This document shows positions 8,301 to 14,498 of a stretch of DNA of 45,803 bases, piece after piece. The DNA comes from Yinghuangia seranimata. GTDB taxonomy: Bacteria; Actinomycetota; Actinomycetes; Streptomycetales; Streptomycetaceae. The stretch covers positions 1-45,803 of the forward strand of contig NZ_JASAOI010000043.1 of assembly GCF_029953285.1 (NCBI RefSeq), written 5' to 3'. A program made the position numbers and the translations under genes. The first letter of the stretch is position 1. Every line of letters starts with the position of its first letter. The notes under the pieces are model-generated. The model had not been told where the DNA came from and did not search any database. It saw nothing but the letters and a program-made list of their open reading frames with translations.

Positions 8301-10283
8301 CGCGCCGACACGCTCGCGGGTCTCGCGTTCCGGCTGCGCGAACGCGCGGGCTGGACCCGGCGTATCCGCGAACTCGACCAGGAGACCGGCGAACACGAGC
8401 GTGCCGCCGAGGCCAACCAAGCGCACGCCCGCGCCGCCGACCAGGACCGCCGCCAGGCGCAGCGGGCCGCCGACGACGCCCGCCGCACCGCGCGCGCCCT
8501 GCGTGAGGAACGTGCCGCCATCAGCGGCGCGCCCGACGACGCCGACGCGGCAGAGACCGGCGAGCCGCCCGCCGCGCTGCCGGCGCTGCGCGAGGCGTAC
8601 CGGACCGCGTCCGTGCTGTACGACAAGGTCGGTGTCGGCGCGGACCTGCGCGCCGAGCAGGCCCGGGCGGAGAGCGAACAGGCCGCCGCGCAGGCGGCGT
8701 TGGACCGGCTGTCCGCGCGCGTGCGCAAGCACGCGGGCGAGCTGCTGGCCGGGCCGGACGGCGCCGACGGGCCGTCCCGGCTCGCCGCCGCGACCCGCGC
8801 CGAGGAGCACGTCCGGACGATCGAGGGCCGCGCCGACGCGGCCAACGAACTCCTCGGCCGGCTCCGCGGCGAGGCCGAGCGGCACGCACCCGGCGACGGC
8901 CGCGAGGCGCACGTCGAGCTGCCCGAGAGCCGTGTTCCGCGCGACCCGGAGCACGCGCAGGAGCTGCTGCGCGAGGCCGCGGCCGAGCAGGCCGCGTGCA
9001 CCGAGCGCGTCGACGCCGCCCGTGACACGCACACCCGGCTCGTCCGCGGGCTGTCCGACGCGGAGTCCGGCGCGGCGACGTTCGCCGAGATCTCGGTGTC
9101 GCTGACCGACACCCTGCCTGCCGCCGAGACGCCCGACGACGAGGACGCGGTGCCGTACGAGGGCGCCTCCACCGAGGCACGTGAGGCCGCCACCGGGTGC
9201 CGCCGCGCGCTGCGGGCCGCCGCGGGCGAGCTGTCGGCCGCCGAGGGGCAGGTCCGCGAACGCGCGGAGGCCGTCGTCCGGCACGCGGGCGCGGGCCGCT
9301 TCGAGCAGGTCCGCATGCCGGCCCGCCAGCAGATCCGCGAACTGCCGCTGTCCGCGCTGCCGGAGCACGCGCTGGCGTGGGCGGCGGCGTTCGAGCCGCG
9401 GCTGCGGGTGCTGACCGACGAGCTGGCGCAGATCGAGCGCAACCGCGACAGCATCGTCGACCGGCTGCGCGGCATGGTCGAGGCGTCGCTGACGACCCTG
9501 CGCGCGGCGCAGCGGCTGTCGCGGCTGCCGGAGGAGCTCGGCGAGTGGTCGGGCCAGGAGTTCCTGCGGATCCGGTTCGACGACCCGGACGCGGCGCACC
9601 TGTCCGACTGCCTCGGCGAGGTCGTCGACGAGGCCACCAAGGCGGCCCGGCGGACGGGCGCGGCGGCGGTGCGGCGCGACGGCATGACGCTGCTGCTGCG
9701 CGGCGTCCACGCGGGCCTGGCGCCGCGCGGCGTGCAGGTGGAGATCCTCAAGCCGGACTCGGTGCTGCGGGCCGAGCGTGTGCCGGTCGGTCAGATGGGC
9801 GACGTGTTCTCGGGCGGCCAGCTGCTGACCGCGGCCATCGCGCTGTACTGCACGATGGCGGCCCTGCGCTCGAACGACCGCGGGCGCGCGCGGCACCGGC
9901 ACGCGGGGACGCTGTTCCTGGACAACCCGATCGGCCGCGCGAACGCCGCGTACCTGTTGGAGCTCCAGCGGGCCGTCGCGGACGCGCTCGGCGTCCAGCT
10001 GATCTACACGACGGGCCTGTTCGACACGACGGCGCTGGCCGAGTTCCCGCTCGTCGTGCGCCTGCGCAACGACGCCGACCTGCGCGCGGGCCTGAAGTAC
10101 ATCTCCGTGGAGGAGCACCTCCGCCCTGGCCTGCCGCAGCCGAACCCGGAGATCCCCGAGGGCCTCGGCCAGATCCACGCGACACGGGTCTTCCGCAAGC
10201 CGGCCGACGCTCCGGGGGAGCCCTCGGCCGCCGAGCCGACGGTCGTCCACCCCCGCGACACCCCGGGCGTGAGCGTCCCCTAG
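5379..10283 (+). CDS. Giant SMC/MukB-like coiled-coil ATPase
   Basis: A 1634-residue protein with SMC layout. The N-terminal ATPase half has a P-loop LENGGGKSV (Lys69-Ser70). Long Ala/Glu/Arg-rich coiled coils follow at about 260-600 and 890-1350. A compact central region (about 735-870) is probably the hinge. The C-terminal ATPase half has the ABC signature FSGGQ (1477-1481) and a Walker B-like TLFLDNP (Asp1515, Asn1516). The usual catalytic Glu after the Walker B Asp is Asn. A Gly/Asp/Arg-rich low-complexity insertion (about 601-704) sits before the hinge. Together with the two upstream genes this forms a MukBEF/MksBEF/JetABC-like condensin, expected to extrude or entrap DNA using ATP. No topoisomerase-VI-like nuclease gene (JetD/MksG) is adjacent. 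RecN- or SbcC-type functions are less likely given the partners. The stop codon shares CTAG with the stop of the convergent gene. Confidence 0.8.
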   Translation: MYELSRVRLFSIGPAGARYADTVLDLRGVGEPVPDPAPRQAQLFEGEPVGPPRRPAPAGVLFLENGGGKSVLLKLIFSVMLPGHRNTLGGASSGVLRKFLLADDCGHVALEWQHTQTGELVVVGKVSEWRGRQVSSDPRKFAEAWYSFRPGPGLTLDDLPVVSAGRRRTMRGFRDALAETVKLYPDVDVVWEEIHERWNDHLNHLGLDPELFRYQREMNADEGEAAGLFAVKNDADFVDLLLRAVTDTADTDGLADLVDGFAAKLSQRAELMAERDFVEGATGLLHSLADTADQRGRVRAAHQAAEHEARELGHRLALRAERERGRAADLSDQVAAAAEAVDAAQRQRAHTSLVTAEITHRHAAMRLAAAEADGAALKRELTEARGLHAAWLGTEAVLRQRTAADRAERVAAAIQAAERDAAPALAARQAAAGALVRALHAAATVAEERADEEEARAAELQDRGEAAQRAATVAATESQRTRSEAVHLRARLSEVGSELGQAVEAGWIAEHDDPAEAAERAAAEEKSASAAWGEARAAVESATGAVRDAEAERGRAQLAAARASDKLAAAEHELAGVQASARELLDEPRVRELLSLEGAFDGADEGRGRGGRGSAGDGAGRGDGRNSADGADDSDAGGYGEGASGESAAMRGRNGRTGFAGQAGDLDADQAAADAEWPNGASGNGRRGGADRRRAGRLDAFGRRADDPAGPAGVLDRAAGVLAGLLTDAVADGERALFALRTEAAEDARILAALGDGGLLPPSADVLATVEYLGEHGIPALPGWRYLAQSVPAERHAAVLAAHPDLVDGVIVTSPTEMPRAREALAEAALLPRSAVAVGTPDALLAARESAAPGTEETFLVPPNPAMHDERAADTERTALRRRATDRDDAIRGRAARLEGDRALAGRLAAWRAACPEGRVAELVGAVEAATTALVDARAAGNAAEAAAAAAETVRARAVDQRDRRMDAAQLARRRADTLAGLAFRLRERAGWTRRIRELDQETGEHERAAEANQAHARAADQDRRQAQRAADDARRTARALREERAAISGAPDDADAAETGEPPAALPALREAYRTASVLYDKVGVGADLRAEQARAESEQAAAQAALDRLSARVRKHAGELLAGPDGADGPSRLAAATRAEEHVRTIEGRADAANELLGRLRGEAERHAPGDGREAHVELPESRVPRDPEHAQELLREAAAEQAACTERVDAARDTHTRLVRGLSDAESGAATFAEISVSLTDTLPAAETPDDEDAVPYEGASTEAREAATGCRRALRAAAGELSAAEGQVRERAEAVVRHAGAGRFEQVRMPARQQIRELPLSALPEHALAWAAAFEPRLRVLTDELAQIERNRDSIVDRLRGMVEASLTTLRAAQRLSRLPEELGEWSGQEFLRIRFDDPDAAHLSDCLGEVVDEATKAARRTGAAAVRRDGMTLLLRGVHAGLAPRGVQVEILKPDSVLRAERVPVGQMGDVFSGGQLLTAAIALYCTMAALRSNDRGRARHRHAGTLFLDNPIGRANAAYLLELQRAVADALGVQLIYTTGLFDTTALAEFPLVVRLRNDADLRAGLKYISVEEHLRPGLPQPNPEIPEGLGQIHATRVFRKPADAPGEPSAAEPTVVHPRDTPGVSVP

Positions 10284-10768
10284 GCGGCGGTCGGCTGGAG
10301 CTCGTCGCGTGCGGCGGGCTCCGCGCCGTGTGCCTCCGCGGCGGGGAGCAGGGCGCCCGCGAGGACGACTGCGGTTGCGGCGAGGTGGGCCTGGGCGGCC
10401 AGGGTGGGGGTCAGGGCCAGGCCTGCGGTCGTCGCGCCGAGGCGTTCTGCGGCTTGGACCGCGGCGGCGAGGAACGGGGTGCCCAGCGCCAGCAGGAGCG
10501 TGATCTCGCGGTTGGTCAGCGAGCGGGTGCGCAGCAGGCGGAGCGGCGCGCAGCAGGCGAGCGCCAGGGTGGCCGTCAGGTAGAGCAGGGTCATGGCGAC
10601 GGCGTCGGGCCCGTGCGGCATCCACACGGCGAACGCGGCCGGAGCGGCGGCGAGCAGCCAGACGCGCGAGAGGGCATGGGCGCCGGGGTCGGCGAGGCGG
10701 CGGACGGCCCACGGAGTCACGGCCAGAAGTTCCGCCGTGGTCAGCAGGTTGAGCAGGAGCGCGGGCAC
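10280..10768 (-). CDS. Small multi-pass membrane protein, possibly YndJ-like
   Basis: 162 residues with about five hydrophobic helices (near residues 1-18, 36-50, 55-75, 88-105 and 118-145) and a short hydrophilic C-terminus rich in Ala/Glu. It starts at GTG (complement of 10766-10768). The pattern resembles the membrane part of YndJ-family proteins, of unknown biochemical role, but the similarity is a recollection of style rather than a defined motif. It is convergent with the SMC gene, the two stop codons overlapping in CTAG (10280-10283). The region directly upstream of its start carries two perfect 14-bp palindromes, so expression is probably under a dimeric repressor not encoded in this window. 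Confidence 0.65.
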   Translation of the reverse strand: MPALLLNLLTTAELLAVTPWAVRRLADPGAHALSRVWLLAAAPAAFAVWMPHGPDAVAMTLLYLTATLALACCAPLRLLRTRSLTNREITLLLALGTPFLAAAVQAAERLGATTAGLALTPTLAAQAHLAATAVVLAGALLPAAEAHGAEPAARDELQPTAA

Positions 10769-10782
10769 TCGGTCCCCCCGAG

Positions 10783-10827
10783 TTGAACGTGTTCAAAGTC
10801 TGACAGGGGAGATTTGAACACGTTCAA
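10783..10827 (-). promoter_or_regulatory. Double operator: two perfect 14-bp palindromes TTGAAC-N2-GTTCAA
   Basis: TTGAACGTGTTCAA (10783-10796) and TTGAACACGTTCAA (10814-10827) have identical half-sites and differ only in the central dinucleotide. Their centres are 31 bp apart, close to three helical turns, so two dimers would bind the same face. They lie immediately upstream of the GTG start of the membrane-protein gene on the minus strand. Palindromes of this type are typical TetR-family operators; the regulator is not nearby. Confidence 0.75.
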
Positions 10828-10837
10828 GAGAGGAGGG

Positions 10838-11362
10838 TCAAGATTCGTTCGCGAACGGCGCGTAGACGGGGTCGGTGCGGTCCCGCCGTCCGGTCGACAC
10901 GCCGTCGGGGACCGGCCACCACCCCTCCGGGTCGTCCACCCGCACCCACTCCGTCGTGGCCACCCGCCGGGCGATCCGCCACACGCCGTCCCGCCGCGCG
11001 AAGTCGTCGACGTACCGGAACCCGATCGTCAGGTTCCCCCGCGGATCGGGCGACGCGCTGCGGTGGAAGGCGATCCCGTACGTCTCCGCCCGCGCCAGGT
11101 CGGCCGAGTCCTCCGGGAACTCCGCCAGATGGTTCGCGACCAGGTGCATCGTCGTCTCGTAGCGCGGCAGCAGCCGCCCCACCCACGCCACGAACTCGTC
11201 GGCCGTCCCCGTGAACGACCCGTGGTCGTCGGTCGCGTCCGGGTGGTAGCAGGAGCGCACCAGGTCGAGGTCCATCCGGTCGATCCCCCGGCAGTAGCGC
11301 AGCACCACGTCGTGGATCTCCTGCCGCGCGAGCAGCCGCGAAACCGCGTGATCGTTTTCCAT
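10838..11362 (-). CDS. SnoaL-like / NTF2-fold nuclear transport factor 2 family protein
   Basis: 174 residues with the cystatin-like alpha+beta cone pattern of SnoaL-type proteins. It opens with the helix SRLLARQEIHDVVLRYCRGI, has the acidic DLVRSCYHPDATDDHGSF loop, and ends in beta strands IGFRYVDDFARRDGVWRIARRVATTEWVR. Family members include aromatic-polyketide cyclases, limonene-epoxide-hydrolase-like enzymes and ring-hydroxylating dioxygenase beta-like proteins. The pair Tyr/Arg in the first helix plus the His-Pro-Asp-Ala loop is common in the uncharacterised scytalone-dehydratase-like subset. The ATG at 11360-11362 (MENDHAV) is chosen because the fold begins right after it; an upstream in-frame ATG would add an unstructured tail. 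It is divergent from the serpin gene (107 bp between starts). Substrate unknown. Confidence 0.8.
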   Translation of the reverse strand: MENDHAVSRLLARQEIHDVVLRYCRGIDRMDLDLVRSCYHPDATDDHGSFTGTADEFVAWVGRLLPRYETTMHLVANHLAEFPEDSADLARAETYGIAFHRSASPDPRGNLTIGFRYVDDFARRDGVWRIARRVATTEWVRVDDPEGWWPVPDGVSTGRRDRTDPVYAPFANES

Positions 11363-11469
11363 CCCCGGATTGTCGCGGCCGCGCATCGCGGCGGCCACCC
11401 CCGTCCTTTGGGTAGCGTCGAAGGGGAGGGACGGACCTCCCACCGGCGGACGAACGTGAGGCGGAGCGC

Positions 11470-12612
11470 ATGGCTTACGGCGAGTTGGATCTGACCGTCC
11501 AGGAGTACGCGGGCGAGATCCGCGAGCTCGGCTCCCGCTGGCTCGACGCCGTGCTGTCCGACCCCGCGGTGCGCGGCGCCGGCGGGAACGCCGCGTGCTC
11601 GCCCGCCGGGCTGTGGCTCGCCCTCGCGGCCGTCGCCTGCGGCGCGCTCGGCGACACCGCCGAGGAGCTCGCCGACCTGCTCGGCGCCGCCGGCGAGGAG
11701 GCCGCGCCGCTCGTCACCGCGGTGGCCCGCGACCTCGCGGCGACCGACGCGCTCGCCGTCGCCACCGGCGTGTGGAGCCGCACCCCCGTACGCCCGTCGT
11801 ACAGCGCCGCGCTGCCCGACCTGGAGACCGCCGAACTGGCCGACGTCTCCCGCATCGACGCCTGGGTCGCCGAGCACACCGACGGAATGATCGAACGACT
11901 GCCGGTCGACGTCACCGCCGAGACCCGGCTGTTGCTGGTGAACGCCCTGGCGATCAAGGCCCGTTGGGCGTTCCCGTTCGACCCGGCCAAGACCGTCGAC
12001 CGGCTCTTCACCGCCGCCGACGGCACCGCCGAAGCCGTCCCGTTCATGTTCCGCGAGGTCTCGCCCGTCGACGTCTGGACGGTCGGCGCCCACGGCGGCT
12101 CCGTCCACGTCGCCGAGCTGCGCTGCGCGGGCACGCACGGCGCCGTCGTGCGGTTCGCCCTCGGCCCGCAGGGTGCACCGCCCGCCCCCGTCATGAGCGC
12201 CGCCTGGGCGCCCCGCAGCACGGGGAACCCGGTGCCGCCGAACACCAAGGTCGTGCTGCGCCTGCCCCGCTTCGCGCTGCGCACCACCCTGGACGTCACG
12301 CGCCACCTGGGGGCGCTGGGCGTCGCGCTGGCGACGGATCCGCACGGCGCGGAGTTCGGCGGCATCTCCTCCGAGCAGCTCTACATCGACGCGGTCGCCC
12401 AGGAGTCGCTGCTGCGGGTCGCGGAGGAGGGCGTGGAGGCCGCCGCGGTCAGCGCGATCGCGATGGCGCCCGCGGGTCTGGTGCGGCCGCCCGAGAACCG
12501 CCTGGAGCTCACCTTCGACCGGCCGTTCGCGTGCGCCGTCCTCGACGCGTCGGGCGCGGTACCGCTGTTCGCCGGCTACCAGGCCGCCGTGCCCAGCCAC
12601 CCGGGCGCCTAG
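11470..12612 (+). CDS. Serpin family protein (serine protease inhibitor fold)
   Basis: 380 residues matching serpin landmarks in order: IDAWVAEHTDGMIERL (helix F-like region), LLLVNALAIKARWAFPFDP (strand 3A, the most conserved serpin stretch), VVLRLPRFAL (strand 3C), the hinge EEGVEAAAVSAIAM (about 319-332), then RPFACAVLDASGAVPLFAGYQ (351-371, strands 4B/5B). Inhibitory serpins trap proteases by inserting the reactive-centre loop into sheet A; the small-residue hinge is compatible with insertion, although P14 is Val rather than the usual Thr/Ser. The loop from the hinge Glu (319) to the RPF motif (351-353) is about six residues longer than in alpha-1-antitrypsin. There is no signal peptide, so the protein should act in the cytoplasm. 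A GAGG-type ribosome site (about 11458) precedes the ATG. Confidence 0.88.
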   Translation: MAYGELDLTVQEYAGEIRELGSRWLDAVLSDPAVRGAGGNAACSPAGLWLALAAVACGALGDTAEELADLLGAAGEEAAPLVTAVARDLAATDALAVATGVWSRTPVRPSYSAALPDLETAELADVSRIDAWVAEHTDGMIERLPVDVTAETRLLLVNALAIKARWAFPFDPAKTVDRLFTAADGTAEAVPFMFREVSPVDVWTVGAHGGSVHVAELRCAGTHGAVVRFALGPQGAPPAPVMSAAWAPRSTGNPVPPNTKVVLRLPRFALRTTLDVTRHLGALGVALATDPHGAEFGGISSEQLYIDAVAQESLLRVAEEGVEAAAVSAIAMAPAGLVRPPENRLELTFDRPFACAVLDASGAVPLFAGYQAAVPSHPGA

Positions 12613-12671
12613 AGCTCGCGCGCGCCCGTCCCGGAGCGGAAAACCGCCGCGACCGGGACGGGCCGCTCCGC

Positions 12672-12677
12672 TAACGT
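12672..12677 (+). promoter_or_regulatory. Candidate -10 element, leaderless start of the DinB-fold gene
   Basis: TAACGT fits TANNNT and ends 7 nt before the ATG at 12685, with CGCCCCT and no ribosome binding site in between. This spacing places transcription initiation at or next to the start codon. The -35 region (about 12649-12654) is not a good match to TTGACN. Confidence 0.4.
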
Positions 12678-12684
12678 CGCCCCT

Positions 12685-13356
12685 ATGCCTGAAACCGACG
12701 CCTCACGTACCCCTGTGACCGCCGCCGACGTCGAATACGCCGTCTCCCTGGCCAACGCCGCCTTCCGCCGTGCCCCCGCCGACGCCTCGTGGGACGCCCT
12801 GGCCGGACCCCTCACCTGGACGTGCTGGGAAACCGCCGAGCACCTGATCGACGACCTGTTCTTCTACGCCGCGCAGATCGCGCCCGCCAAGCCGTGGACG
12901 AACACCTACATCCCGTTCACGTACGACCAGAAGAGCCCCGAAGGCCCCCACAACTCGCTGTGGGCCGACCGCGAGGCGGGCGTCGACGGCCTGCTGCACC
13001 TGCTCGAGGTCGGCGCCGGGATGCTCGCCGCCGTCGTCACCGTGAAGCCCGCCACGGTGCGCGGCTTCCACTCGTACGGCGTCGCCGATCCCGAGGGCTT
13101 CGCGGCGATGGGCGTCATCGAGACGCTCGTCCACGCCGACGACATCTGCAAGGGCCTCGGCATCGAGTTCACGCCGCCCGTCGACCTGTGCGACCGGGTG
13201 ATGGCCCGGCTGTTCCCGGACGCGCCCGCCGACACGCACCGCTGGCAGACGATGCTGTGGGCCACCGGCCGCGCCGAACTCCCCGGGCACGGCAGGCGCG
13301 AGGGCAAGTGGCGCTGGCACAGTGCGCCGCTGGGCGAGGAGTCGGTCGAGGCGTAG
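12685..13356 (+). CDS. DinB-superfamily / mycothiol-dependent maleylpyruvate isomerase-fold protein
   Basis: 223 residues with the four-helix DinB/MDMPI pattern. LTWTCWETAEHLIDDLFFYAA supplies the first putative metal ligand His53, and GVIETLVHADDICKGLGI supplies Glu146 and His150. The His...Glu-x3-His arrangement and spacing match the zinc site of actinobacterial mycothiol-dependent maleylpyruvate isomerases. Such enzymes and relatives transfer or isomerise with mycothiol, the low-molecular-weight thiol of actinobacteria, in the cytoplasm. Whether this copy acts on maleylpyruvate is unknown, as no gentisate-pathway genes are nearby; many paralogues are uncharacterised S-transferases. The C-terminus is basic and Trp-rich rather than a clear sterol-carrier-like domain. 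It ends 49 bp before the convergent isomerase gene. Confidence 0.8.
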   Translation: MPETDASRTPVTAADVEYAVSLANAAFRRAPADASWDALAGPLTWTCWETAEHLIDDLFFYAAQIAPAKPWTNTYIPFTYDQKSPEGPHNSLWADREAGVDGLLHLLEVGAGMLAAVVTVKPATVRGFHSYGVADPEGFAAMGVIETLVHADDICKGLGIEFTPPVDLCDRVMARLFPDAPADTHRWQTMLWATGRAELPGHGRREGKWRWHSAPLGEESVEA

Positions 13357-13404
13357 CCGACGGACGGACGCGGGGAGCGGGCCGGCCGCGCGCGGTACGG
13401 CCCC

Positions 13405-14220
13405 TCAGCCCCACACCCGTCCGACGGCGGCCCACGCGTCCCGCGCGAACGCGGCCGGGCCCGCCGCGGCGAGCGCGGGGTTGATCACCTCGACGCTCAC
13501 CACCCCGTCGAAGCCGATCCCGTCCAGCACCCCGCGGAACCCCGCGAGGTCGAAGACGCCGTCGCCGGGCATCACCCGCCGCTCCATGCACTCGGTGTAC
13601 AGGTCGGCGTCGGCCGGAAGCGCGTGCGGGTGGTCGTCGACCTGGACGTACGCCAGCTCCTCCAACGGCAGCGCGGCCAGCCCCTCCAGCGTCTCCGGCC
13701 CGTTGAACACGTGCCACGAGTCGACCACCACGCCCGCGCGGTCGGTCCCCGCGTGCCGCACCAGCGCCCGCGCCTGCTCGACGGTCGCGACGGGGCTGAA
13801 CGGCAGGAACTCCACCGCGGCCTTGGCGCCCGCCTCCGCGAGTATCTCGGCGCAGCCCGCGAACAGGTCGAGGCACCGGTCGTCCGGCGGCGTGGTCACC
13901 ATGCCGAGCACGTACGACGCGCCGAACGCCGCCACCGCGTCCGCGACCGTCCGCGCGCCGTCCAGGACCGACGCGGGGTCGTCCTCGGTGACCATGAAGC
14001 CGAGCATCTCCGGGCAGACCAGGCCCGCTTCGCGCATCCGCCGGGCCAGCGCCCCGTAGGTGTGCCCGGCCTCGGCGTACGCCGCCAGCGTGAACGCGTC
14101 CAGGCTCAGCGCCGGGAACCCGGCCTCCGCCACACCGTCGAGCAGTTCGCCGAAGTCGACCGGCTCCTTGGCGCCGGCGAACGGCGAGAACGTGAAGGTG
14201 TTGAGGCAGAACACGGGCAC
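13405..14220 (-). CDS. Sugar phosphate isomerase/epimerase-like TIM-barrel protein
   Basis: 271 residues with the xylose-isomerase-like (AP endonuclease 2) TIM barrel. Candidate divalent-metal ligands occur in the expected order on successive strands: Glu in KAAVEFLPFSP (about residue 138), Asp and His in GVVVDSWHVFNG (about 167-169), Asp/His in AYVQVDDHPHA (about 197-200) and Glu in GVVSVEVINP (about 243). Family members include inosose dehydratase, hydroxypyruvate isomerase and ketose epimerases; the substrate cannot be read from sequence. The start at 14220 (MPVFCLNTFTFSP) fits the usual first barrel strand. It is divergent from the F420-type oxidoreductase across a 278-bp region that carries a palindrome, so the two may share a regulator and a catabolic pathway. 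Confidence 0.82.
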   Translation of the reverse strand: MPVFCLNTFTFSPFAGAKEPVDFGELLDGVAEAGFPALSLDAFTLAAYAEAGHTYGALARRMREAGLVCPEMLGFMVTEDDPASVLDGARTVADAVAAFGASYVLGMVTTPPDDRCLDLFAGCAEILAEAGAKAAVEFLPFSPVATVEQARALVRHAGTDRAGVVVDSWHVFNGPETLEGLAALPLEELAYVQVDDHPHALPADADLYTECMERRVMPGDGVFDLAGFRGVLDGIGFDGVVSVEVINPALAAAGPAAFARDAWAAVGRVWG

Positions 14221-14310
14221 GCGGCGGCTCCGATCACGGGCGTGAGGGGCGGACGGGCGGCTGAAGGCGGCCTGACGCTATCTCAGAACGCGGTGATTTT
14301 CGACGCCTTC

Positions 14311-14326
14311 GTTCGGCTAACCGAAC
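14311..14326. promoter_or_regulatory. Palindrome GTTCGG-N4-CCGAAC between divergent genes
   Basis: GTTCGGCTAACCGAAC has perfect 6-bp arms around CTAA. It lies in the 278-bp intergenic region between the minus-strand sugar isomerase (start 14220) and the plus-strand oxidoreductase (start 14499). It is a plausible operator for one or both genes; the cognate regulator is unknown. Nothing else definite was seen in this gap. Confidence 0.4.
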
Positions 14327-14498
14327 AACGGCCGGTCGGCGGACGGCGTTCCGGACACCGCTCCCCGCACGCCACGCCCCCGACGCACCCTTGGGGTTCG
14401 CCACACCCCCGCGCCGACCCCGACGACCCCGCACGGCCGGTGTGGTAGTTGTGAGAGCGCCCCGAGACCACCACGATCACCCCCACACGGAGGCCGAC

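Noticed and set aside
4824-10796. A 1990-aa open frame on the minus strand opposite the SMC gene
   Set aside because: It is the antisense shadow of a coiled-coil gene with strong G/C third positions; its translation is Gly/Ala/Arg-rich with no domain, and the plus-strand frame has clear ATPase motifs.
13377-13405. GC-rich inverted repeat GGGCCG/CGGCCC between convergent genes
   Set aside because: Short arms in very GC-rich DNA; too weak to call a terminator.
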